Position numbers and translations under genes: made by a program | The notes under the pieces: generated by a model | What the model saw: only the letters and a program-made list of their open reading frames with translations | Told to the model about the DNA's origin: nothing | The model's database searches: none | NCBI GenBank assembly: GCA_964658455.1 | Contig: CAZZZA010000002.1 | Coordinates: 6,067-70,066, forward strand | Direction: 5' to 3' | Source: Lichenicola sp964658455 | GTDB lineage: Bacteria > Pseudomonadota > Alphaproteobacteria > Acetobacterales > Acetobacteraceae | DNA: 64,000 nt | In this document: in pieces, positions 26,037-37,024 of the stretch | How positions within the stretch are numbered: position 1 is the first letter of the stretch | How the letters are laid out: every line of letters starts with the position of its first letter

Positions 26037-26486
26037 ATGACCGCGCTGGCGGTCGCGATCCTGCTGGCCGGGCTGCTCGCGGGCCTGGCGGGGCGGCTGG
26101 GCGCGGCGGCGGTGCGGGCGGGCATCATGCTGGCCACGGCGCTGCTGCTGCCCGGCATCGCCCTGGCGCTGGCGCCCAATCTGGTGGCCGCGTTCTGGCC
26201 GGCCGGCATGCGCCCGGTGGCGCCGGGCGGGCTGGGGTCCTGGCTGCTGGAATGGCGGCTGCTGGGCGCGCTGCCGCTGCTGCTGCTGCCGGTGCTGGGC
26301 GTGCTGGCGCGGATGCCGCCGGGTCAGGCCAGGGCCGCCGCCGGGCTCGGGGCCGGTGCTGCGGCGCGTCTGCGACTGCTCTGGCTGCCGCAGCTCGGCC
26401 CCGCCTGCCTGCTTGGGCTGACCCTCGCCGCGACGCTGGCCGTCGTCGCCGAGGCTTTGCTTTCCTCCCCGTCCGGCTGGCCCTAG
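26037..26486 (+). CDS. Short ABC-permease-like membrane protein
   Basis: A 149-residue hydrophobic protein with about four membrane segments. Near residues 94-121 it reads MPPGQARAAAGLGAGAAARL followed by LWLPQLGPA, which resembles the EAA loop of binding-protein-dependent permeases (E-A-A-x-x-L-G-A ... L-P-x-x-x-P). Full permeases of this type are about 260 residues, so this is about half size. It could be a remnant or a reduced permease belonging with the ABC genes at 22262 and 23558 across hemA. Function unproven. Ten bases separate it from the next gene. Confidence 0.5.
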   Translation: MTALAVAILLAGLLAGLAGRLGAAAVRAGIMLATALLLPGIALALAPNLVAAFWPAGMRPVAPGGLGSWLLEWRLLGALPLLLLPVLGVLARMPPGQARAAAGLGAGAAARLRLLWLPQLGPACLLGLTLAATLAVVAEALLSSPSGWP

Positions 26487-26495
26487 ACTGAAACG

Positions 26496-26989
26496 ATGGC
26501 GGTCGCGCTCCCGTTCTGGAAAAGCAAATCCCTGGACCAGATGACCGACGCGGAGTGGGAATCGCTCTGCGACGGCTGCGGCCGGTGCTGCCTGCACAAG
26601 CTGCGCGACGACGACACCGACGTGATCCACCACACCAACGTCGCCTGCCGGCTGCTCGACATCGAGAGCTGCGCCTGCTCGGACTATCCGGGCCGCCGGC
26701 GCAAGGTGCCCGACTGCGTCCAGCTCACCCCGGCGGCGCTGGCCGAGATCGACTGGCTGCCGCCGAGCTGCGGCTACCGTCGGATCGCCGAGGGGCGCGG
26801 GCTGGCCTGGTGGCATCCGCTGGTGTCCGGCAGCCGCGAGACCGTGCACGAGGCCGGGGTCTCGGTGCGCGGCCGGGCGATCGACGAGCGGGTCGCGGGC
26901 GAACTCGACCAGCATCTGGTGGACTGGCCGGGCCGCGCGCCGCGTGCGCCGCGACCGGTGGTCCGCCACCTGCCGGCCACGCGCGGGCG

Positions 26990-26993
<4 letters not shown>
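26496..26993 (+). CDS. YcgN family cysteine-cluster protein (UPF0260)
   Basis: A 165-residue cytoplasmic protein of the YkgJ/YcgN type with the CxxCxxCC cluster (CDGCGRCCLHKL, residues 25-36) and further Cys residues in CRLLDIESCACSDY and PDCVQL. WESLCDGCGRCC and CGYRRIAEGRGL are family landmarks. The cluster is thought to bind metal, possibly an iron-sulphur centre; the biochemical role is unknown. The stop overlaps the next gene as ATGA. Confidence 0.9.
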
Positions 26994-27772
<779 letters not shown>

Positions 27773-27816
27773 GGGGTTTGTCTGACGGCTTGATCCGGCT
27801 AGTTCTGGTGCCGGCG

Positions 27817-27901
27817 GCCCGCCTGGCGGAATGGTAGACGCAGCGGACTTAAAATCCGCAGCCCGTAGGGCGTGCCGGTTCGAGTCCGGCGGCGGGCACC
27901 A
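27817..27901 (+). tRNA. tRNA-Leu (anticodon TAA)
   Basis: An 85-base class II tRNA. Acceptor GCCCGCC pairs with GGCGGGC. The anticodon loop CTTAAAA carries TAA, a short variable arm (GCCCGTAGGGC) follows, then the T-arm GGTTCGAGTCC and an encoded CCA. A weak upstream promoter may be TTGTCT at 27778 with TAGTTC 16 bases on. A hairpin with eight-base arms at 27908-27915 and 27936-27943 follows and could end transcription. Confidence 0.96.
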
Positions 27902-28034
27902 TGCAAGGACGGTGGCTCGGCAGGGTGTGAACGAACCACCGTCACGGTCTGGCGGGGCCACACCCTCCGAGCCTTACGCGCCGACACCCGCGCCGGGATA
28001 GCCGCTCGGCCGGCGCCGCTCTATGCTCGGCAGC

Positions 28035-28048
28035 GGAACGTTTTTTCG
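28035..28048 (+). promoter_or_regulatory. Imperfect IolR-type operator before iolR
   Basis: GGAA-CGTTTT-TTCG is one base short of the GGAA-N6-TTCC pattern seen perfectly before iolC. It ends 14 bases before the iolR start, where a bound repressor would block initiation. This suggests autoregulation but is weak on its own. Confidence 0.35.
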
Positions 28049-28062
28049 CTGGACGCCACGGC

Positions 28063-28941
28063 ATGGATGACGACCGGACACCGGACGGGCTCAAGACACC
28101 AAGGGACTTCGCCAGCCTGCGCGCCCTGATCGTCAGCCGCCGCGCCCTGCTGCCGAAACGGCTGGTGCAGGTCGCCGAGTTCGCTGTCGACCATCCGCAG
28201 GAGATCGCGTTCGGCCGTGTCGCCGACATCGCCGGCCAGGCCGGCGTGCAGCCTTCCACCCTGGTCAGGTTCGCGCAGACCCTGGGCTATTCCGGTTTCA
28301 CCGACCTGCAGGCGGTGTTCCAGGCCCATGCGCGCCAGCGCTGGCCGGACTACCGGCAGCGTCTGGAGATGCTCGGCGACGATGCCGCCGACGGCGCGCC
28401 GGCCAGTCCGGTCTCGCGCCTGCAGGGCTTCGTCCATGCCGCGCAGATCTCGGTGCAGCATCTCGAACAGACCATCGACCACGAGGCGCTCGACCAGGCG
28501 GTGGCGCTGCTGTCGGGCGCCGAAATCGTCTATCTGGTCGGCATGCGCCGGGTCTATCCGGTGGCGCTGTATCTGCTCTACGCGCTGCAGCGGCTGGGCA
28601 TACGCTGCGCGCTGATCGACAATGCCGGCGGCCTCGGCGCCCGCCAGGTCGAGCTGATCGAGCCCGGCGCGGTGATGCTGTCCGTCACCTTCACCCCCTA
28701 CGCGCCGGAGACGATCGAGATCTCCACCGCGGCGGCGCGGCGCGGGCTGCGGATCGTCGGCATCACCGACAGCCCGTTCTCGCCGCTGACCCCGCTGTCC
28801 GAGATCTGGCTCGAGGTCGCCGAGACCGACCATGCCGGGTTCCGGTCGCTGTCGGCCACCTTCGCGCTCGCCACCACGCTCGCGGTCTCGATCGCCGAGC
28901 GCCGCGGCATCGACGCGCTGGGCGACCCGAAGCCGCCCTGA
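28063..28941 (+). CDS. iolR: RpiR/MurR family regulator, probable inositol repressor IolR
   Basis: A 292-residue transcription regulator. The N-terminal RpiR helix-turn-helix domain (about residues 10-90) has FGRVADIAGQAGVQPSTLVR followed by FAQTLGYSGFTDLQ. A sugar-isomerase (SIS) ligand domain follows (about 130-275), with AEIVYLVGMRRVYPVALYL and MLSVTFTPYAPETIE. RpiR proteins of this type repress inositol genes in alphaproteobacteria, and mmsA/iolA, iolB, iolD and iolC lie nearby. It converges on mmsA. The assignment to inositol is an inference from context and from the operator before iolC. Confidence 0.8.
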   Translation: MDDDRTPDGLKTPRDFASLRALIVSRRALLPKRLVQVAEFAVDHPQEIAFGRVADIAGQAGVQPSTLVRFAQTLGYSGFTDLQAVFQAHARQRWPDYRQRLEMLGDDAADGAPASPVSRLQGFVHAAQISVQHLEQTIDHEALDQAVALLSGAEIVYLVGMRRVYPVALYLLYALQRLGIRCALIDNAGGLGARQVELIEPGAVMLSVTFTPYAPETIEISTAAARRGLRIVGITDSPFSPLTPLSEIWLEVAETDHAGFRSLSATFALATTLAVSIAERRGIDALGDPKPP

Positions 28942-28961
28942 CCCGCCGCGCCGCGGCCTGC

Positions 28962-30458
<1,497 letters not shown>

Positions 30459-30477
30459 GGCGGCAAACCCCTGCGGA

Positions 30478-31635
30478 TCACGAGAAGACGGTGTGGTAGA
30501 GCGCTGCGATGGCGGCGGCGTCGGCGATGCGGGGGTTGTTGGCCGGCGAGCCAGACGCCAGCGCCTGCTCGGCCATGGTCGGCACCAGCGCCGCCCAGCG
30601 CGCCGCATCGATCCCGTAGCGGGCCGGCGTCGGCACCTCGAGCGCCTCGTTCATCGCAAGCAGCGCCTCGACCAGCGCCTGGCACGCCTGCGCCTCCGCC
30701 ATCCCCGCGGTGGCGATCCCCATCGCCCGCGCGCAGTCGGCATAGCGCGCCGGCGCCGCGCCGATCGACCAGCGCGTCACCGCCGGCAGCAGCATCGCGT
30801 TCGACAGCCCGTGCGCGACATGGAAATGCGCGCCGATCGGCCGGCTCATGCCATGCACCAGCGCCACCGAACTGTTCGAGAACGCCATCCCCGCCTGCAG
30901 CGCGCCCAGCATCATCGCCGCACGCGCGTCGCGGTCCGACGGCGTGCGGCAGGCCCGCGCCAGGTTGGGCCAGATCGCCGCCAGGGCCGACAGCGCCAGC
31001 CCGTCGGTGAACGGGCTCGCCTGCCGCGACACGTAGGCCTCGATCGCATGGGTCGCGGCATCGAGCCCGGTATCGGCGGTCAGCCGCCATGGCTTGCTCA
31101 GGCTCAGCTCGTAATCGACGATCGCCACCGTCGGCAGGTAGGCGAGCCCGGCGCAGAGCATCTTCTCGGTGGTCGCCTCGTCGGTGATGACCGTGACCCG
31201 GGTCGCCTCCGAGCCGGTGCCGGCCGTGGTCGGGATCGCGACGATCGGCAGGCCCGGCGCGTCCTGCACGTGCGGCACCTTCAGGTTCCGTGGCGTGGTG
31301 TCGTGCCGTGCCAGCACCGCGATCATCTTCGCGGTGTCGATCGGGCTGCCGCCGCCGAGCCCGATCACGCAGTCATGCGCGCCGCCGCGCAGCACCCCGA
31401 GCCCGGCCAGCACCGACGCCACCGTTGGGTCCGGCACCACCTGGTCGAACACCCGGGCGGCGATACCGGCCTCGCGCAGCACCGCCAGGGTGCGGTCCAG
31501 CACGCCGCTCCCGGCCATGAACGGATCGGTCACGATCAGCGGCGCCGACACCCCGGCCTGCGCCAGCGCCCCGGGCAGGCCGGCCAGCGCGCCGCCGCCC
31601 ACCCTTAGCACCCTCGGCAGATAGATCGGTTTCAT
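30478..31635 (-). CDS. Iron-containing (group III) alcohol dehydrogenase
   Basis: A 385-residue NAD(P)-dependent dehydrogenase. GLGGGSPIDTAKM is the nucleotide-binding motif, IPTTAGTGSEATRVTVIT follows, and the metal site includes D and H residues of TGLDAATHAIEAYVS and the HGMSRPIGAHFHVAHGLSNAMLLP region (read as two adjacent segments). The substrate is unknown; its partner mmsA suggests oxidation of a hydroxy acid or alcohol such as 3-hydroxyisobutyrate or 3-hydroxypropionate to the semialdehyde. It is divergent from a LysR-type regulator with an inverted repeat between them. Confidence 0.88.
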   Translation of the reverse strand: MKPIYLPRVLRVGGGALAGLPGALAQAGVSAPLIVTDPFMAGSGVLDRTLAVLREAGIAARVFDQVVPDPTVASVLAGLGVLRGGAHDCVIGLGGGSPIDTAKMIAVLARHDTTPRNLKVPHVQDAPGLPIVAIPTTAGTGSEATRVTVITDEATTEKMLCAGLAYLPTVAIVDYELSLSKPWRLTADTGLDAATHAIEAYVSRQASPFTDGLALSALAAIWPNLARACRTPSDRDARAAMMLGALQAGMAFSNSSVALVHGMSRPIGAHFHVAHGLSNAMLLPAVTRWSIGAAPARYADCARAMGIATAGMAEAQACQALVEALLAMNEALEVPTPARYGIDAARWAALVPTMAEQALASGSPANNPRIADAAAIAALYHTVFS

Positions 31636-31693
31636 GGCGGCCAGCCTAAACCGCCGCCGGTGCCGACAAAACCGGGAGAAATCGCGCAGGGTC

Positions 31694-31709
31694 TGTGCAA
31701 ATATGCACA
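31694..31709. promoter_or_regulatory. Inverted repeat, candidate LysR operator
   Basis: TGTGCA-AATA-TGCACA is a perfect six-base inverted repeat with a four-base spacer. It lies between the divergent alcohol dehydrogenase and LysR genes, 59 bases upstream of the former. LysR-type regulators commonly bind such sites in the shared intergenic region. Confidence 0.55.
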
Positions 31710-31730
31710 AGGAGCGGAGGACGATCCGAC

Positions 31731-32636
31731 GTGGCGCACGGGCTGGACTGGAGCAACCTGCAATATTTCCACGAGGTGGCGCGCACCGGCACCTTGTCGG
31801 CCGCCGCCCGCCGGCTGCGCGCCGACCACGCCACCGTTGGACGGCGGATCGAACTGCTGGAACGCGCGATCGGCGCCAAGCTGTTCGAGCGCCACGCGCG
31901 CGGCTACGGCCTGACCCGTCGCGGCGAGCAGCTGCTGGCCGTGGTCGAGGCGATGGAGCGCGAGGCGGCCGGCGCCTGGGACCGCTTCGCCGGCGGCGTC
32001 GGTGGCACGCTGCGCATCAGCACCCTGGAGGGGTTCGGCAACTACTTCCTCGCCCCGCGCATCGGCGGCCTGCTGCGCGACAACCCCGATCTCACCATCG
32101 AGTGGCAGACCATCCAGCAGCTGGTCTCGCTGTCGCGCCGCGAAGCCGACGTGACCATCACCCTGGCGCCGCCGCCGGCGGGACGCTTTATCTCGGAGAA
32201 GCTGACCGACTACAGACTGCTGATCTACGGCACCCGCGCCTATCTCGACCGGGCGCCCAGGCTCGACGGCCCGGCCGACCTCGCCAGCCAGACCTTCGCC
32301 GGCTACATCGACGACCTGGTCTTCACCCGTGGCCTGGACTATCTCGCCGGCCTGGCCGGCGACAGCGGCGCGGCGCTGCATGCGCGGCTGCAGAACTCCA
32401 GCCTTGGCGCCCAGATGGCCGCCACCCGCGCCGGGCTGTGCCTGTGCGTGCTGCCGGTGTTCGTCGCCGCCGCCTGCCCGGAGCTGATCCCGATCCTGCC
32501 CGACCGGATCGCGCTCACCCGCAGCTACTGGATGAGCATCGCCGCCGACCAGGCCGACAGCGCCAGGATCAGGCGGGTGAGCGGGTTCGTGCGCGAGGCG
32601 GTGGCGTCGGCGGCCGGCGTGTTCCACGACGGCTGA
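31731..32636 (+). CDS. LysR family transcriptional regulator
   Basis: A 301-residue regulator. The N-terminal winged helix reads LDWSNLQYFHEVARTGTLSA and ARRLRADHATVGRRIELLE, followed by the LERAIGAKLFERHARGYGLT linker and an effector domain with ADVTITLAPPPAGRF. I chose the GTG at 31731, which has a strong GGAG/GGAGG ribosome-binding site ten bases upstream; an earlier start would lie inside the inverted repeat. It is divergent from the alcohol dehydrogenase-mmsA operon, its likely target. The inducer is unknown. Confidence 0.9.
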   Translation: MAHGLDWSNLQYFHEVARTGTLSAAARRLRADHATVGRRIELLERAIGAKLFERHARGYGLTRRGEQLLAVVEAMEREAAGAWDRFAGGVGGTLRISTLEGFGNYFLAPRIGGLLRDNPDLTIEWQTIQQLVSLSRREADVTITLAPPPAGRFISEKLTDYRLLIYGTRAYLDRAPRLDGPADLASQTFAGYIDDLVFTRGLDYLAGLAGDSGAALHARLQNSSLGAQMAATRAGLCLCVLPVFVAAACPELIPILPDRIALTRSYWMSIAADQADSARIRRVSGFVREAVASAAGVFHDG

Positions 32637-32724
32637 CCGCGTGGCTGCAACTCCACGCGTCGGCCGGCGATCCAGCCAGCACGGGCGTGCCGCGCCCGTC
32701 CGATCCAGCACGAGGGGCCCGCCG

Positions 32725-33207
32725 ATGCGACCGATCCTGGCCGGCACGCTGTCCTGGGGCGCGGTCGCCGCCGCGCAGGGGCTCGGGCTGGCGCTCTCGC
32801 CGACCCCGGCCGAGCCGCGCACCGCACTCTGGTATGCCCGGCTGCGCAAGCCGTCCTTCACGCCGCCCGGGCCGGTGTTCGCGATCGCCTGGACCGGGCT
32901 CGACGGCCTGCTCGGCTATGCCGGCTACCGCCTGCTGGTCGCGCCGCCTGGCCGCTCGCGGCTTGTCGCGCTTGCCGCCTGGGGCCTGACCCTGCTCGGC
33001 CTGGCCGGGTTTCCGGTGGCGCTGTTCCGCCGCAAGCGGCTGGGCGAGGCGACCGGGGTCTCGGCGTTCACCGCCGCCGCCGCGATCGGCAGCGTCGCGG
33101 CCTCCGCGAGAATCGACCGCCGCGCCGGCCTCGCCGGCGTGCCGCTGGCGCTGTGGGCCTGCTTCGCCCTGCTCCTGCAGGAGGAAGTCTGGCGGCGTAA
33201 CGTCTGA
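32725..33207 (+). CDS. TspO/MBR family membrane protein
   Basis: A 160-residue five-helix membrane protein of the tryptophan-rich sensory protein/peripheral benzodiazepine receptor family. The signature WYARLRKPSFTPPGPVFAIAW near residues 36-56 holds the conserved Pro-x-x-x-Pro-Pro. In alphaproteobacteria TspO binds porphyrins and modulates tetrapyrrole and pigment gene expression. ATG 32725 is preferred over the open extension upstream, which has no membrane or family features. Tryptophan content is low for the family. Confidence 0.82.
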   Translation: MRPILAGTLSWGAVAAAQGLGLALSPTPAEPRTALWYARLRKPSFTPPGPVFAIAWTGLDGLLGYAGYRLLVAPPGRSRLVALAAWGLTLLGLAGFPVALFRRKRLGEATGVSAFTAAAAIGSVAASARIDRRAGLAGVPLALWACFALLLQEEVWRRNV

Positions 33208-33267
33208 GTGCTGCCGGCAACCCTGCCGCGGCGCCCGGGTTGACGGGGCTTCGACCGGAGGGGGCCG

Positions 33268-34284
33268 ATGGGGCGCATCATTCTCAAACCGCTCTCCAAG
33301 CAGCGCGTGGTCCTGACCGGCGGCACGTCGGGCATCGGCCTCGTCACCGCCCGCATGCTGGCGCGGCACGGCGCCAGCCTGTTCCTGATCGCGCGCAACG
33401 AGCAGGCGCTGTCGACGGTCTGCGAGGAGATCAGGGCGCAGGGCGGCACCGCCGATTATGCGGTCGCCGACGTCGCCGACGCGGGCGCGCTGCGCGACAC
33501 CGCCGCCGCCGCCGTGGCGCGCCTCGGCGGCATCGACAGCTGGGTGAACGATGCCGGCGCCTTCATCTACGGACGGCTCGACACGGTGACGCTCGAGGAC
33601 CAGCGCCGGCTGTTCGACGTCGTCTATTGGGGCACCGTCCATGGCAGCCTGGCCGCCGCCGCGGCGATGGGCGAGTCGGGCGGCGCGATCATCAATATCG
33701 GCAGCGTGCTGGGCGAGATCGCGATCCCGTACCAGGGGGCGTACTGCGCGGCGAAATTCGCGGTGAAGGGCTTCACCGAGGCGTTCCGCCGCGAGGTGCT
33801 GGCGGCGCGGCAGCCGATCGCCGTGACCCTGATCAAGCCGGCGGCGATCAACACGCCGTTCACCGACCATGCGCGCAACCGCATCGGCGCGCCCGGCACC
33901 CGCAACCCGCCGCCGGCCTACGACCCGCATCTGGTCGCCCGCGCCGTGATCCATGCCTGCGCGACGCCGACCCGCGATCTCACCATCGGCGGCGCCGGCG
34001 GCATCAGCCTGATCGTCGGCAATTTCCTAGCACCGCGTCTCACCGACCGGCTGTTCGCGCGGATCGGGCGCGCCAGCATGACCACCGGCGACGCCGGCGA
34101 TCCGGCGATGCGCGACAATCTCCACGCGCCGCGCCACGATCTCTCGGAGAGCAGCAGCCTGCGCCCGTTCACCCGCAGGACCAGCCTGGCGCTCGAGGCG
34201 CAGCTCCGGCCGGGCGCGACGCTGGCGGTGACGGCCGCGATCATCGCCCTGGCGGCGGGCCGGTTGCGGCGCCGGGCCGGCTGA
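33268..34284 (+). CDS. Short-chain dehydrogenase/reductase
   Basis: A 338-residue SDR. The cofactor motif TGGTSGIG is at residues 17-24, NDAG follows in SWVNDAGAFIYG, and the catalytic Ser and Tyr-x-x-x-Lys are in NIGSVLG and YCAAKFAVKGF. A C-terminal extension of about 100 residues ends in a hydrophobic segment and a basic tail, suggesting membrane association. The substrate is unknown. It converges on iolB with 11 bases between the stops, and is not obviously part of the inositol operon. Confidence 0.87.
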   Translation: MGRIILKPLSKQRVVLTGGTSGIGLVTARMLARHGASLFLIARNEQALSTVCEEIRAQGGTADYAVADVADAGALRDTAAAAVARLGGIDSWVNDAGAFIYGRLDTVTLEDQRRLFDVVYWGTVHGSLAAAAAMGESGGAIINIGSVLGEIAIPYQGAYCAAKFAVKGFTEAFRREVLAARQPIAVTLIKPAAINTPFTDHARNRIGAPGTRNPPPAYDPHLVARAVIHACATPTRDLTIGGAGGISLIVGNFLAPRLTDRLFARIGRASMTTGDAGDPAMRDNLHAPRHDLSESSSLRPFTRRTSLALEAQLRPGATLAVTAAIIALAAGRLRRRAG

Positions 34285-34295
34285 GACGCCGCTGT

Positions 34296-35087
34296 TCAGT
34301 ACGGCAGATGGGCGTGGTCAGGGTCCATGCTGAACTTCCACAGCTTCACCGGGCCGGCCATCACGTTCAGGTAGTACAGGTCGAAGCCGTGCGGCGCGCC
34401 GACCGGGTGGTAGCCTTTCGGCACCAGCACCACGTCGCGGTCGCCGATCGCCATCGTCTCGTCCAGCGTGCCGTCCTTGGTATAGACGCGCTGCACCGCG
34501 AAGCCGGAACCGCGCTTGAGCCGGTGGTAGTACGTCTCCTCCAGATAGGTCTCGTTCGGCACGTCGTCGGTATCGTGCTTGTGCGGCGGGTAGGACGACC
34601 AGTGCCCGCCCGGCGTGATCACCTCCACCACCAGCAGGTTCTCGGCGATGTCGCTGGTGTCGGGCAGGATGTTGCGCACATGGCGCAGGTTGGTGCCGGT
34701 CCCGCGATCCAGCGCTGTGACATCAGACGGCGCGATCACCCTGACCGGCCGCCCGCCCCTGGCCGGCGCCGCGCAGACCGCCAACTCGACCGGGCCCACC
34801 GCCGTCACCGTCACCGGCGTGTGCGGCGGCACATAGACCGACCAGGGCAGGCCGTCGAACGGGCTGGCCCGCTCGCCGATCGTCCCGCACGCCGTCTCCC
34901 CGGCCTCCACCTTGGCGCGGCCCGCCACCAGCACCAGGCAGTATTCGGTGTCCTCGCCATACAGGCCGAGCCGCTGCCCGTCCGCTAGGTCATGCACCGC
35001 GAAGCCGACATGCGACCAGCCGGCATTCTTCGGCGTGATGTCATGGACCTTGCCGCCGGGCAGGCGGCGTCGCAGCAGAGGGCTCAT
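34296..35087 (-). CDS. iolB: 5-deoxy-glucuronate isomerase IolB
   Basis: Converts 5-deoxy-D-glucuronate to 2-deoxy-5-keto-D-gluconate in myo-inositol breakdown; 263 residues of cupin fold. Family features are YGEDTEYCLVLVAGRA, GHWSSYPPHKHDTDD with metal-binding His residues, ETYYHRLKRGSGFAVQRVYT and KGYHPVGAPHGFDLYYLNVMAG. It is the last gene of an iolC-iolD-iolB operon. The start at 35087 (MSPLLRRR) is chosen by match to the family N-terminus. Confidence 0.95.
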   Translation of the reverse strand: MSPLLRRRLPGGKVHDITPKNAGWSHVGFAVHDLADGQRLGLYGEDTEYCLVLVAGRAKVEAGETACGTIGERASPFDGLPWSVYVPPHTPVTVTAVGPVELAVCAAPARGGRPVRVIAPSDVTALDRGTGTNLRHVRNILPDTSDIAENLLVVEVITPGGHWSSYPPHKHDTDDVPNETYLEETYYHRLKRGSGFAVQRVYTKDGTLDETMAIGDRDVVLVPKGYHPVGAPHGFDLYYLNVMAGPVKLWKFSMDPDHAHLPY

Positions 35088-35112
35088 CGGATCCTGCTCC
35101 CGTGGGCCGGGG

Positions 35113-36972
35113 CTAGTTGCCCAGCCATTGCCTGGTCCTGGCGGTCTCGTAGGCGGTGCGCGCGGCGGCGACCGGCGCCCGCGCCGAGACCTCCGGTATC
35201 GCCACGTCCCACCAATGGCCGCCGGCATCGGTGGTCGCCACCGGATCGGTCTCGATCAGGATCACGCTGGTGCGGCTGGCGCTTCGTGCCCGGCCGATCG
35301 CCGCCTCCAGGGCCGCCACGTCCGCCACCTTCTCCGACAGCGCGCCGAGCCCGCGCGCATGCGCCACGAAATCGATCTCGGGGAATGCCGCCATCGCCTG
35401 GCTGTCCTTCCAGAGATTGTTGAACGGCGCGCCGCCGCAGGCCTGCTGCAGGCGATTGATGCAGCCATAGCCGTGATTGTCGAGCAGCACGACGATCAGG
35501 CGCTGGCCGAGCATCACCGAGGTGGCGATCTCGGAGTTCAGCATCAGGTACGAGCCGTCGCCGACCATCACCACGACCTCCCGCGACGGGTCGGCCATCT
35601 TCACGCCGAGCGCGCCGGCCAGCTCGTATCCCATGCAGGAGAAGCCGTATTCCATGTGGTAGCCGCCGGGCCGGCCCGGCCGCCAATGTTTCTGCAGCTC
35701 CGCCGGCAGGCCGCCGGCGGCGCACACCACCACGTCCGACGGCAGCGCGGCGCGCTGCACCGCGCCGATCACCTGCGCGTCGGAAGGCAGCGTCGCCTGG
35801 TCCGCCGCCGGTGCGGCGGTATAGGCGGCGGCGGCCAGGTCCCAGTCGCGCCGCTCAGCCTCGGCCCGTTCGGTCCAGCCCGGGTCCGGCCGCCAGTCGC
35901 CCAGCGCCGCATCGAGCGCGGCCAGCGCCGCCCTGGCATCGGCGACGAGCGCGATCGCGCCATGCTTGCCGGCATCGAACGGCTGCACGTTGATCGACAC
36001 GATGGTGCGCGCGCTGCCGGCGAACAGCGCCCACGAGCCGGTGGTGAAATCCTGCAGCCTGGTGCCGACCGCGATCACCAGGTCGCAGCCCGCCGCCATC
36101 GCGTTGGCCGAGGCGGTGCCGCTGACGCCGACCCCGCCCATCGCCATGGCGCGCGACCCAGCCAGCGCCGACTTGCCGGCCTGGGTCTCGCCCGCCGGCA
36201 CCCCGCGCGCATCGCAGAACGACGACAGCGCGGTCTGCGCGCCGGAATACAGCACCCCGCCGCCGGCGATCAGCATCGGCCGCCGCGCGGCCCGGATCGC
36301 CGCCACCGCCTGCTCCAGCTCGACCGGGTCGCAAGGCGGCCGGCGGATCCGGTGCAGCCGGGTCTCGAACAGGTGCGCCGGATAGTCGAACGCCTCGGCC
36401 TGGACGTCCTGGCACAGCGACAGCGTCACCGGTCCGCATTCCGCCGGATCGGTCAGCACCGCCATCGCCCGCAAGAACGCTGGGATGAGCTGCTCGGGCC
36501 GGGTGATGCGGTCGAAATAGCGCGAGACCGGCCGGAACGCGTCGTTCGCGCTCACCGTGCCGTCGCCGAAATCCTCGATCTGCTGCAGCACCGGGTCGGG
36601 GGTGCGGCCGGCGAACACGTCGGCCGGCAGCAGCAGCAGCGGCAGGCGGTTGACGTGCGCCACCGCGGCGCCGGTCACCATGTTCAGCGCCCCCGGCCCG
36701 ATCGAGCTGGTCACCGCCATCGCCCGCCGGCGCATCGACGCCTTGGCGAACGCGGTCGCGGCATGCACCATGCCCTGCTCGTTATGCGCGCGCAGCGTCG
36801 GTATTGCGTCGCGCATGCCATGCAGTGCCTCGCCGAGCCCGGCGACGTTGCCGTGGCCGAAGATCGCCCAGACGCCGGCGAAGAACGGCACCGTCTCGCC
36901 GTCTATCTCCGTGGTCTGCGCGGCCATGGCGCGGACCAGCGCCTGCGCCATGGTCAGTCTGATGGTCGTCAC
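35113..36972 (-). CDS. iolD: 3D-(3,5/4)-trihydroxycyclohexane-1,2-dione acylhydrolase IolD
   Basis: Thiamine-diphosphate enzyme that opens the ring of trihydroxycyclohexane-dione to 5-deoxy-glucuronate; 619 residues. The N-terminal TMAQALVRAMAAQ and AIFGHGNVAGLGEAL, and the C-terminal cofactor motif VMVGDGSYLMLNSEIAT with NHGYGCINRLQ, are IolD-specific. It follows iolC by 52 bases and precedes iolB by 25. Confidence 0.96.
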   Translation of the reverse strand: MTTIRLTMAQALVRAMAAQTTEIDGETVPFFAGVWAIFGHGNVAGLGEALHGMRDAIPTLRAHNEQGMVHAATAFAKASMRRRAMAVTSSIGPGALNMVTGAAVAHVNRLPLLLLPADVFAGRTPDPVLQQIEDFGDGTVSANDAFRPVSRYFDRITRPEQLIPAFLRAMAVLTDPAECGPVTLSLCQDVQAEAFDYPAHLFETRLHRIRRPPCDPVELEQAVAAIRAARRPMLIAGGGVLYSGAQTALSSFCDARGVPAGETQAGKSALAGSRAMAMGGVGVSGTASANAMAAGCDLVIAVGTRLQDFTTGSWALFAGSARTIVSINVQPFDAGKHGAIALVADARAALAALDAALGDWRPDPGWTERAEAERRDWDLAAAAYTAAPAADQATLPSDAQVIGAVQRAALPSDVVVCAAGGLPAELQKHWRPGRPGGYHMEYGFSCMGYELAGALGVKMADPSREVVVMVGDGSYLMLNSEIATSVMLGQRLIVVLLDNHGYGCINRLQQACGGAPFNNLWKDSQAMAAFPEIDFVAHARGLGALSEKVADVAALEAAIGRARSASRTSVILIETDPVATTDAGGHWWDVAIPEVSARAPVAAARTAYETARTRQWLGN

Positions 36973-37024
36973 GACGCCGTCTCCTGCTGCTGCACCGTCG
37001 CCCGGCGACGCGGTCGATGCCGGA

